From Clostridiales bacterium UBA1381 (GTDB lineage: Bacteria > Bacillota > Clostridia > UBA1381): 5,467 nucleotides of DNA. Below, one piece after another: positions 1 through 5,467 of the stretch. The notes below the pieces were generated by a model. The model saw only the letters and a program-made list of their open reading frames with translations, was not told the DNA's origin and ran no database searches. Both the position numbers and the translations under genes were made by a program. Location: NCBI GenBank assembly GCA_002305435.1, contig DBQZ01000077.1, forward strand, positions 4,983 through 10,449. Reading direction: 5' to 3'. Numbering within the stretch: the first letter of the stretch is position 1; each line of letters opens with the position of its first letter.

Positions 1-135
1 GCTCATAATATACAGGAGCTTATTACAAACAGCCGCTTTGTCCAGATAACAGGCGCAGGTCTTAAGGAAAGCCATCCGCATGATATCTATATAACAAAAG
101 AAGCTCCAAACTACAGCTATAATAACCAAGGTTAA
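1..135 (+). CDS. C-terminal fragment of an unrecognised protein (5' end outside window)
   Basis: Frame 1 is open from the first base to a TAA at 133-135, giving the last 44 residues of a protein that begins left of the window. It is read as a real gene end because an intrinsic terminator starts five bases after the stop, and because the codons give a plausible soluble tail with mixed charged and polar residues (it contains SRFVQITGAG and HPHDIYITKE and ends YNNQG). No membrane segment or catalytic motif is visible in this piece. I do not recognise the family; a cytoplasmic enzyme C-terminus is possible, but nothing here proves it. The terminator and the following promoter mean it is not co-transcribed with the downstream hydrolase gene by design. 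Confidence 0.7.
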   Translation, partial: AHNIQELITNSRFVQITGAGLKESHPHDIYITKEAPNYSYNNQG

Positions 136-140
136 ATCTT

Positions 141-165
141 ACGGGGTCTTACGACCCCGTTTTTT
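141..165 (+). terminator. Intrinsic terminator of the upstream partial gene
   Basis: A perfect 8-bp stem, ACGGGGTC (141-148) with GACCCCGT (153-160), closes a 4-base loop TTAC and runs directly into a T tract (160-165). It begins five bases after the TAA of the upstream gene fragment. The GC-rich stem plus U tract is the classic Rho-independent form on the plus strand. Confidence 0.93.
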
Positions 166-441
166 GCTGTCTCGGTATTTGTTACACTCTTAATAATTTT
201 GTAACAATTAGACGAAACAATTATATTAATAGGTGATATTATCATACTTCGTTAATTAAAAGACAAAACTATCCCTTTCAAGACAAAAACGGGTGAAAAA
301 ACAGATATTTTATGCAAAAAATCAGTTGTTTACAAAGAAAACAGCAGGTTTTGTCAAAAAATCGTTTTTCAAGTTATTACAAAGTTATTACGAAGTTATA
401 ACGAAGATTTTAAAAAATGTAAAGAAATTCGAAAAAAAGCA
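166..441. other. AT-rich intergenic region upstream of the hydrolase promoter
   Basis: No credible gene is seen in these roughly 275 bases. The stretch is very A/T-rich and holds several small repeats: a dyad TTGTTAC (179-185) / GTAACAA (201-207); a short palindrome TGATA-T-TATCA (234-244); a direct repeat AAGACAAAA at 260-268 and 280-288, exactly 20 bases apart; and the three 11-bp tandem repeats listed separately at 370-402. A weak promoter-like pair, TTGTAA (199-204) and TATATT with a 17-base spacer (222-227), is also present but could be chance in such AT-rich DNA. I find no riboswitch or T-box hallmark. Confidence 0.6.
370..402 (-). promoter_or_regulatory. Three 11-bp tandem repeats, putative WalR/PhoB-type response-regulator site
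   Basis: Three consecutive 11-base units occur: CAAGTTATTAC (370-380), AAAGTTATTAC (381-391) and GAAGTTATAAC (392-402). Read on the minus strand they give the hexamers CGTTAT (398-403), CGTAAT (387-392) and TGTAAT (376-381), each separated by the same five bases AACTT. This 6+5 direct-repeat geometry is typical of OmpR/PhoB-family response regulators. The hexamers match the published WalR (YycF) half-site TGTWAH at 5, 5 and 6 of 6 positions. WalR is known to control cell-wall hydrolase genes in Firmicutes, which fits the downstream gene. The block is centred near -87 from the predicted transcription start, a usual place for an activator. Binding is inferred, not shown. Confidence 0.5.
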
Positions 442-470
442 TTGACAAATCGTCCCGGACGTGTTACAAT
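442..470 (+). promoter_or_regulatory. Strong sigma-A promoter of the NlpC/P60 hydrolase gene
   Basis: A perfect -35 box TTGACA (442-447) is followed after 17 bases by a -10 box TACAAT (465-470), with an extended -10 TG at 462-463. This is close to the ideal housekeeping promoter. Transcription should begin near 476-478, leaving an untranslated leader of about 57 bases. The spacer contains an 11-base inverted repeat, CGTCC-C-GGACG (451-461), a GC-rich island in otherwise AT-rich DNA that could be an operator. Confidence 0.92.
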
Positions 471-517
471 ATAGTCGTTGCATCACTAGGGAAGAATATA
501 TTACTAAGACAGCAATG

Positions 518-526
518 AAAGGTGAG
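518..526 (+). promoter_or_regulatory. Ribosome binding site fixing the TTG start of the hydrolase gene
   Basis: AAAGGTGAG lies eight bases before TTG at 535. An in-frame TGA at 523-525 excludes any earlier start in this frame, and the next in-frame ATG (codon 38) would delete the signal peptide. The TTG is therefore well supported as the initiation codon. Confidence 0.88.
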
Positions 527-534
527 ATAAATCT

Positions 535-1875
535 TTGAGTAGGAAAAGTAAAATAACTATATCCGCGTTGTTAGCCGCAGTATCTCTTACCCAGACATGT
601 GCATTTGCATCCGAATTAAGCGATTGGGCAGTAAGCGATTATCAGATGGCAAATGAAGCCGGTTTGGTATCGTATTCTGTTGTGGCTAATAACATGAGTG
701 CAGGAATAACCCGTGAGCAGTTTTGCGAGCTGGCTGTAAACCTGTACCGCAGTTTGACAGACGAAACATTGTTGGAACCGCAGGTATCCATTTTCGAGGA
801 CACCGACAACATGGCGGTTTCACAGGCATACTTATACGGGATAGTATCGGGAACGTCCGCAACGACGTTTGAACCGAAGAAGCAGGTAACCCGTCAGGAA
901 ATGGCTAAGATGCTTGTAAGCACTCTTAACGCTGCTGAGGTGAGCTTTGCAATGGCTCCCAACGATGATTACAGCGTTATAAGCCAGTTCGACGACGCAG
1001 GCGACACAAGTAGCTGGGCTGTTGGTTCGGTTACAACGATGCTTAACTACGACTTTATGAACGGCGTTACAGAGGACAAACTCGATCCTCTCGGTTATGC
1101 AACAAGAGAGCAGGCTATTGCCAGCGTGAACCGTTCATACAGCCAGTTCAAGCAAGAGGATGTTTCTTTGGCGCTTCCCCAGATAACATCTATTGCAAAC
1201 GGCGATGAGCGTGACCTTGAGGACTTGGCAGTATCGTGGACACCGGTTGACGGAGTACACAGCTACACCGTTATCCTCAAAGACGGCAACGGCTCGTTCA
1301 TCACTTCTAAGACTGTAAACGATGCGACAAGCGTTGTTATACCGCAGTCAGAGCTTAGCACAGACAGCGACTATGTTGTTATAGTCGGCGGTGTTATGTC
1401 AAACGGGGTAGAGGTCTACAGCCTGCCTATTGATTTCAGCATAAAGAGCGCAGATCCGGTTGTTGCAGACACCGGTTCCAAAGTACAGAACGCTAACAGC
1501 GAAAAGGCAAAGGCGGTTCTTGCTGAAGCTGAAAAGTATCTCGGCGTTATGTACCGCTACGGCGGCACAAGCCCACAGACCGGTTTTGACTGCTCAGGTT
1601 TCTGCCAGTACGTATTTAGTAACAGCGTAGGCATATCGCTTCACAGAGTATCAAGAGACCAGTATGCAAAAGACGGCGTAAGCGTTTCAAAGAGCGAGCT
1701 TCAGCCGGGCGACCTTGTATTCTTCGGTTCAGGCGGCAGCGTAAGCCACGTTGGTATTTACGTAGGCGATGGAGAAATGATACACTCCCCCAGCACAGGC
1801 AAGCCTGTACAGTTTACAAGCATAAATTCCGACTACTACACCTCAAGATACATAGGTGCAAAAAGAGTTCTGTAA
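535..1875 (+). CDS. Secreted SLH-domain NlpC/P60 peptidoglycan endopeptidase
   Basis: This 446-residue exported cell-wall hydrolase probably cuts stem-peptide bonds of peptidoglycan, as NlpC/P60 enzymes do (typically gamma-D-Glu to diamino acid). Residues 1-25 form a signal peptide: RKSK basic start, hydrophobic core, AFA|S cleavage after Ala25. Three degenerate S-layer-homology-like repeats follow at roughly 28-75, 85-130 and 150-200, each with an ITRE/VTRQE/ATREQ-type motif, implying non-covalent wall attachment. Residues about 214-304 resemble a fibronectin-III/Ig-like sandwich. After a short linker, residues 324-446 are the NlpC/P60 domain with catalytic Cys353 (FDCSGF), His405 (SHVGIYVGD) and a third polar residue His417 (MIHSPSTG), so it looks active. 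The start is TTG, supported by the ribosome binding site and the upstream in-frame stop. The gene is monocistronic, between its own promoter and terminator. Cys22 does not sit in a proper lipobox. The NlpC/P60 call is firm; the SLH and FN3 calls are weaker. Confidence 0.93.
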   Translation: MSRKSKITISALLAAVSLTQTCAFASELSDWAVSDYQMANEAGLVSYSVVANNMSAGITREQFCELAVNLYRSLTDETLLEPQVSIFEDTDNMAVSQAYLYGIVSGTSATTFEPKKQVTRQEMAKMLVSTLNAAEVSFAMAPNDDYSVISQFDDAGDTSSWAVGSVTTMLNYDFMNGVTEDKLDPLGYATREQAIASVNRSYSQFKQEDVSLALPQITSIANGDERDLEDLAVSWTPVDGVHSYTVILKDGNGSFITSKTVNDATSVVIPQSELSTDSDYVVIVGGVMSNGVEVYSLPIDFSIKSADPVVADTGSKVQNANSEKAKAVLAEAEKYLGVMYRYGGTSPQTGFDCSGFCQYVFSNSVGISLHRVSRDQYAKDGVSVSKSELQPGDLVFFGSGGSVSHVGIYVGDGEMIHSPSTGKPVQFTSINSDYYTSRYIGAKRVL

Positions 1876-1888
1876 TCAAGAATCTTAC

Positions 1889-1925
1889 AGCGCAGCAGCT
1901 TTAACCAAGCCGCTGCGCTTTCTTT
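1889..1925 (+). terminator. Intrinsic terminator of the hydrolase gene
   Basis: AGCGCAGC (1889-1896) pairs with GCTGCGCT (1912-1919). After one A/C mismatch, GCTT (1898-1901) pairs with AAGC (1907-1910) around a 5-base loop. A T-rich tail (1920-1925) follows. It starts 13 bases after the TAA. There is no T tract on the other side, so it should act mainly on the plus strand. Confidence 0.87.
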
Positions 1926-1946
1926 ATACTATCTGAATAAAAGCGC

Positions 1947-1987
1947 AAAAAATGCCTGTATACCGAACAAATCCCGGTATACAGGCA
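1947..1987 (-). terminator. Intrinsic terminator of the argC-argB-proS transcript
   Basis: A perfect 13-bp stem is formed by TGCCTGTATACCG (1953-1965) and CGGTATACAGGCA (1975-1987) around a 9-base loop. Six A residues at 1947-1952 become a U6 tract when read on the minus strand. It begins ten bases past the proS stop. The plus-strand side is also T-rich (CTTATTTTATTT), so it may serve as a backup stop for the convergent hydrolase gene. Confidence 0.92.
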
Positions 1988-1997
1988 CTTATTTTAT

Positions 1998-3713
1998 TTA
2001 CAGTCTTACGCCGTTTTCCTTCAGATAGGAAACTGTCATCTCAACCGCTTCATCCATTGATACCTCAGACGCTGTATCGCTGTCTCTGAGCTTAAATTCA
2101 ACGATCTTATCAGCCGAACGCTTGCCTGCCACGATTCTCACAGGTATGCCTATAAGGTCAGCATCTTTGAATTTCACGCCGGCACGTTCTGCACGGTCGT
2201 CAAGCAAAACCTCAACGCCTCTGTCTGCCAGCCTTTTATAAAGCTCCTCGGCACACGCTCTTTGCTCGTCGTTCTTGTTATTTACCGGTATCACAGATGC
2301 GTGATACGGCGCAATTGCCGCCGGCCAGATTATGCCGTTATCATCATGCTTCTGCTCGATAGCAGCCGCCAAACATCTTGTAACGCCGATACCGTAGCAG
2401 CCCATTATAACGGTGCCGTATTCGCCGTTTTCGCCCAAGTATTTAAGCCCGAGCGCATCGGAATACTTTGTACCCAGCTTGAAGATATGGCCAACCTCTA
2501 TGCCCTGAGCCGTCTTTACCGGGCGGCCGCATTTGGGGCATTTATCTCCGGCTTCTATCGTGCGTATATCAGCTACAACTGCCGGAGTGAAATCCTTATT
2601 TATATTAACATTCTGATAGTGGTAATCAGTCTCATTTGCCCCGACAATGAAATTCTTCATCATTGCCACTTCTTTATCCGCATATACCGGAATTTCAAGC
2701 CCTATAGGCCCTGCAAAGCCAACCTCAGCATGGGTAAGCTCCCTTACCATATGCGGTTCTGCCAGCTCCAAATCATCCGTACAGCCGACGAGGTTCTTCA
2801 ATTTTACCTCATTGACCTCACGGTCTCCACGTACCATAGCAGCGATGTACTTATCGTCCGCCTTATATATTATCGTCTTAGCGAAATTGTACGGTTCTGC
2901 TCCCATGAAGCTCACAAGCTCTTCGATTGTATGTGCATTCGGGGTGTGTATCTTCTCCGCATCAAAGTCGCCCTCTTTGCTCTGTTTAGGCTCCGGAATA
3001 CATTCCGCCTTTTCATAATTGGCAGCATAGCCGCAGTCGTCACAGTAGGCAATGCCGTCCTCTCCGACCGGCGATTTTACCATGAATTCCTGGCTTCCCG
3101 AACCGCCCATAGCGCCGGAATCAGCATCCACTATTGTAAAATCAAGCCCCAGACGGGTGAAAATACGGCAGTAAGCATCGTACATCTTCTTGTACGATTC
3201 ATCAAGCCCCTCCTCACTTATATCAAAGCTGTAAGCATCCTTCATCACAAACTCACGACTGCGGATTATACCAAAGCGGGGACGAGCCTCGTCACGGTAC
3301 TTATGCTGTATCTGATACAGCGTCAGCGGGTATTCCTTATATGAACGCACCTCGTTAATGGCGGTCTGAGTAAACAGCTCCTCATGTGTGGGGCCAAGGC
3401 AGTAATCCCTGTCATACCGATCCTTTAAACGGAACATACTGTCGCCGAACACCTCCCAGCGTCCGGATGCCTGATAGGCCTCAGCCGGCAGCAGGGCGGG
3501 CATTAACAGCTCCTGCGCTCCTGCTCTGTCCATTTCCTCACGTACTATCTCCTCCACCTTTTTAAGTGTTCTAATTCCAAGCGGCAGATATGAATATATC
3601 CCCGCCGCCAAGCGGCGTATCATGCCGGCTCTTAGCATCAGCTGATGTGATGATATTTCCGCTTCTGCCGGCACCTCCCTAAGCGTAGGCAGCAGCAATT
3701 TTGACATTCTCAT
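1998..3713 (-). CDS. proS: Prolyl-tRNA synthetase (bacterial type, with insertion domain)
   Basis: This cytoplasmic class II aminoacyl-tRNA synthetase joins proline to tRNA-Pro using ATP. Its 571 residues match the usual length of the bacterial-type enzyme. The N-terminal catalytic part shows the LPLG region (43-46), a GPTHEE loop (107-112) and motif 2 (YRDEARPRFGIIRSREF, 139-155). Residues about 230-390 are the YbaK-like insertion domain that in this family hydrolyses mischarged Ala-tRNA-Pro; Lys279 and the GAN...H stretch (358-365) agree with its active region. Motif 3 is GCYGIGVTR (438-446), and the anticodon-binding domain runs from about 467 to the end. Two CxxC pairs (Cys224/227 and Cys392/395) flank the insertion and may hold a metal. 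The start is the ATG at 3711-3713; another Met at codon 3 lies farther from the ribosome binding site. It is the last gene of the run, 22 bases after argB, with no space for its own T-box leader. Confidence 0.97.
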   Translation of the reverse strand: MRMSKLLLPTLREVPAEAEISSHQLMLRAGMIRRLAAGIYSYLPLGIRTLKKVEEIVREEMDRAGAQELLMPALLPAEAYQASGRWEVFGDSMFRLKDRYDRDYCLGPTHEELFTQTAINEVRSYKEYPLTLYQIQHKYRDEARPRFGIIRSREFVMKDAYSFDISEEGLDESYKKMYDAYCRIFTRLGLDFTIVDADSGAMGGSGSQEFMVKSPVGEDGIAYCDDCGYAANYEKAECIPEPKQSKEGDFDAEKIHTPNAHTIEELVSFMGAEPYNFAKTIIYKADDKYIAAMVRGDREVNEVKLKNLVGCTDDLELAEPHMVRELTHAEVGFAGPIGLEIPVYADKEVAMMKNFIVGANETDYHYQNVNINKDFTPAVVADIRTIEAGDKCPKCGRPVKTAQGIEVGHIFKLGTKYSDALGLKYLGENGEYGTVIMGCYGIGVTRCLAAAIEQKHDDNGIIWPAAIAPYHASVIPVNNKNDEQRACAEELYKRLADRGVEVLLDDRAERAGVKFKDADLIGIPVRIVAGKRSADKIVEFKLRDSDTASEVSMDEAVEMTVSYLKENGVRL

Positions 3714-3726
3714 TGTAATTTACCAA

Positions 3727-3736
3727 TCCTTTCTTT
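3727..3736 (-). promoter_or_regulatory. Ribosome binding site of proS, overlapping the argB stop codon
   Basis: On the minus strand AAAGAAAGGA ends 13 bases before the proS ATG and its first base falls within the argB TAA (3736-3738). The spacing is on the long side, which favours the first Met over the Met at codon 3. Ribosomes ending argB would be delivered directly to this site, so translational coupling is possible. Confidence 0.6.
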
Positions 3737-4608
3737 TAATAGTGTTCACTCTTAATAAGCGTTCCTATACCGCTCTTTGTGAATATTTCCAAAAGCAAGC
3801 AGTGCGGTATTCGTCCGTCTATTATATGTACACCCCTTACTCCCGAATTTATCGCATCAAGACAGCCAGTAACCTTCGGTATCATACCGCCACTTATAAC
3901 GCCGTCTGCGATCATTTTGTGTATATCATACTCATCTGCTTCATAAACTATATTTCCGTCTGCGTCCTTTACTCCCTCAACATCTGTCAGAAGTATCAGC
4001 TTTTCTGCATTTACCGCCGATGCCACAGCTGCTGCTACCGTATCGGCGTTTATATTATAGCTGTTTCCGTCCTCGTCAGTGCCTATCGGCGCTACTACTG
4101 GTATGTACTGGTCGTTCGTAAGAAGGTTGAGCATACACGGTTTTATGCGCACAATATCGCCTACATAGCCAAGCTCCACCTCTTCGCCGTTCACCTCGGT
4201 ATGGCTCTTTTCGCAGATTATGAAGCTGCCGTCTATACCTGAAATACCGACGGCACGTCCGCCCTTCGTGTTTAGAAGCGAAACTATTTCCTTATTCGTT
4301 TTACCGATAAGCACCTGCTGAGCCGTTTCCATCGTTATCTTATCAGTGTAGCGAAGACCGTTTATAAAGCGGCTTTTCACTCCCTTGTCGGCAAGCGCCT
4401 TGGAAATATCCGGGCCGCCGCCATGGACTACTATCGGGTTAAGACCGATAAATTTCAAAAGCGTTATATCCTCCATAACGGAGTTTTTCAGCTCATCATT
4501 AACCATCGCATTTCCGCCGTACTTAATGACAACGGTCGTTCCGGCAAATTTGCGTATATACGGCAGGGCCTCTATAAGTATGCCCGCTTTTTTTATCAAC
4601 TCCTGCAT
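3736..4608 (-). CDS. argB: Acetylglutamate kinase, arginine-sensitive type
   Basis: This is the cytoplasmic amino acid kinase that phosphorylates N-acetyl-L-glutamate, the second step of arginine and ornithine synthesis. Its 290 residues contain the ATP-binding Lys29 in VVIKYGGNAM (26-35), the glycine loop VHGGGP (61-66), substrate-binding Arg86 in GLRYTD, NINAD (185-189) with catalytic Asp189, and Lys245 in GGMIPK (240-245). A helical N-terminal extension (1-24, ending ALPYIRKFAG) is present; it is absent from the short arginine-insensitive E. coli enzyme and typical of hexameric enzymes inhibited by arginine, such as those of Pseudomonas and Thermotoga. Feedback inhibition is therefore likely, by family knowledge. 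The ATG has an AAAGGA site (4619-4624 on the complement) ten bases upstream. It sits 20 bases after argC and 22 before proS. No argJ lies between argC and argB. Confidence 0.97.
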   Translation of the reverse strand: MQELIKKAGILIEALPYIRKFAGTTVVIKYGGNAMVNDELKNSVMEDITLLKFIGLNPIVVHGGGPDISKALADKGVKSRFINGLRYTDKITMETAQQVLIGKTNKEIVSLLNTKGGRAVGISGIDGSFIICEKSHTEVNGEEVELGYVGDIVRIKPCMLNLLTNDQYIPVVAPIGTDEDGNSYNINADTVAAAVASAVNAEKLILLTDVEGVKDADGNIVYEADEYDIHKMIADGVISGGMIPKVTGCLDAINSGVRGVHIIDGRIPHCLLLEIFTKSGIGTLIKSEHY

Positions 4609-4628
4609 AAATTCCCCATCCTTTTTTA

Positions 4629-5467
4629 TTAAAGATAAAAGCCCGCTCTGTCAAGCCCCGTCTTTTCGTCAAGGCCGAACATAAGGTTCATATTCTGCAC
4701 AGCCTGACCGGCAGCGCCTTTTACTATATTATCAACAGCAGACACTATAACCGCCCGTCCGAGTCTCTCATCAACGACTGCGCCAATATCAACAAAGTTG
4801 GAGCCTGCCACATTCTTCGTTTCCGGCAATACTCCCTCATCCATTACACGCACGAAAAATTCGTCCTTGTAAAACTCACGGTAAATATCAAGAACCTCCG
4901 CAGTCGTCAGCTTCTTTTTCAGGTTTATGTAAATAGTCGAGAGTATCCCCCTCTTCACCGGGATAAGATGCGGGGTGAACGATACCATAGTCATCTTCCC
5001 CGCCGCCTTTGAAAGCTCCTGCTCTATTTCCGACGTATGGCGGTGTTTTGCTACTTTGTAGGCTTTCATATTCTCTGTACATTCGCAGAAATGCACCTGT
5101 TGAGTAAGCCCTCTTCCCGCTCCGGTAACGCCGGATTTTGCGTCTATTATGATATTCTCGTTGCTTGCAGCGCCGCTTGCAAGAAGCGGATAAGCGCCCA
5201 GTATCGAACAGGTCGTATAACAGCCGGGATTCCCAACGAGGCGTGCTGTGCGCACCTTGTCACGGTACAGCTCGCACAGTCCGTAAACCGATTCTGCCAA
5301 AAGCTCCGGCGATGAATGTTCCTGACCGTACCACTCGGCATACACAGCCGGATCGTCATAGCGGAAATCACCGCTTAAGTCTATCACCTTAAGCCCTCGC
5401 TCTATCAAAGCCGGTATGACCTCCTTTGACGCCCCGTGCGGGAGCGCCGTAAATGCTACGTCACACT
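4629..5467 (-). CDS. argC: N-acetyl-gamma-glutamyl-phosphate reductase, 5' end cut by the window edge
   Basis: ArgC reduces N-acetylglutamyl phosphate to the semialdehyde with NADPH, the step directly after ArgB. The frame is open to the right edge: the sequence upstream of the TTG at 5406-5408 still reads as ArgC (DVAFTALPHGASKEVIPA), so that TTG is internal. About 278 residues are present; with a usual length near 345, roughly 65-70 N-terminal residues, including the NADP-binding glycine motif, lie outside. Fragment residues show ALPHG (7-11), the LSGDFR turn (30-35), the catalytic Cys82 in GNPGCYTT (78-85), SGVTGAGR (111-118), the active-site HRH (141-143), FTPHLIPVKRGI (163-174) and the C-terminal GAAGQAVQNMN (250-260). 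It is the most upstream gene visible in the argC-argB-proS run, so the promoter and any arginine-responsive control lie beyond the window. Confidence 0.97.
   Translation of the reverse strand, partial: CDVAFTALPHGASKEVIPALIERGLKVIDLSGDFRYDDPAVYAEWYGQEHSSPELLAESVYGLCELYRDKVRTARLVGNPGCYTTCSILGAYPLLASGAASNENIIIDAKSGVTGAGRGLTQQVHFCECTENMKAYKVAKHRHTSEIEQELSKAAGKMTMVSFTPHLIPVKRGILSTIYINLKKKLTTAEVLDIYREFYKDEFFVRVMDEGVLPETKNVAGSNFVDIGAVVDERLGRAVIVSAVDNIVKGAAGQAVQNMNLMFGLDEKTGLDRAGFYL

Noticed and set aside
351..379. Promoter-like TTGTCA (351-356) and TTATTA (374-379) with a 17-base spacer
   Set aside because: The -10 element is poor, it sits within the tandem repeats, and the far stronger promoter at 442-470 explains expression.
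471..534. A c-di-AMP (ydaO-type) riboswitch, often found before cell-wall hydrolase genes
   Set aside because: The predicted leader is only about 57 bases and shows none of the conserved ydaO sequence blocks; the DNA upstream of the promoter does not show them either.
586..600. Lipoprotein signal around Cys22 of the hydrolase
   Set aside because: The residues before the cysteine (LTQT) do not fit a lipobox, whereas AFA|S three residues later is a good signal peptidase I site.
2262..3344. A 360-codon open frame on the plus strand opposite proS
   Set aside because: It lies wholly antisense to a certain proS gene, has no recognisable domain, and its Tyr/Ile/Cys-rich composition is that of a shadow frame. 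No promoter or ribosome binding site supports it.
3742..4242. A 166-codon open frame opposite argB
   Set aside because: Antisense shadow of a well-conserved gene, with an abnormal Tyr/Ile/Cys-rich composition and no initiation signal.
5406..5408. TTG as the start codon of argC
   Set aside because: The frame continues upstream to the window edge and still encodes conserved ArgC sequence (ALPHG region), so the TTG is an internal leucine codon.

Overview
The window looks like a chromosomal segment of a Gram-positive, low-to-moderate-GC bacterium, most likely a gut-type member of the Clostridia (Oscillospiraceae/Ruminococcaceae-like). The reasons are strong AGGA/AAAGG-type ribosome binding sites, consensus sigma-A promoter elements, T-tailed intrinsic terminators, a secreted protein with SLH-like repeats and an NlpC/P60 domain, and a bacterial-type prolyl-tRNA synthetase with a full insertion domain. 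The taxonomic placement is inference from gene content and style, not from a search.

Layout. Bases 1-135 are the last 44 codons of an unrecognised plus-strand gene, closed by a textbook intrinsic terminator (141-165). An AT-rich intergenic region of about 400 bases follows. It ends in a very strong extended -10 promoter (442-470) and carries three 11-bp tandem repeats upstream (370-402) that look like a binding site for an OmpR/PhoB-type response regulator such as WalR. This promoter drives one plus-strand gene (535-1875, TTG start) for an exported peptidoglycan hydrolase: signal peptide, SLH-like repeats, a beta-sandwich (FN3-like) linker and a C-terminal NlpC/P60 peptidase. A plus-strand terminator (1889-1925) ends it.

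From 1947 to the right edge everything lies on the minus strand and reads toward the hydrolase gene: argC (truncated by the window edge), argB and proS. The gaps are only 20 and 22 bases, and a strong minus-strand terminator (1947-1987) follows proS. This is almost certainly one transcript. ArgB phosphorylates N-acetylglutamate and ArgC reduces the product to the semialdehyde, the second and third steps of arginine/ornithine synthesis. ProS charges tRNA-Pro. The ArgB N-terminal helix is of the type found in arginine-inhibited enzymes, so the pathway is probably feedback-controlled.

I see no mobile element, CRISPR array, rRNA or tRNA, and no clear candidate for a wholly new system. The points most worth a second look are the regulatory architecture ahead of the hydrolase gene and the argC-argB-proS arrangement, which lacks argJ between argC and argB and has no room for a proS-specific leader.
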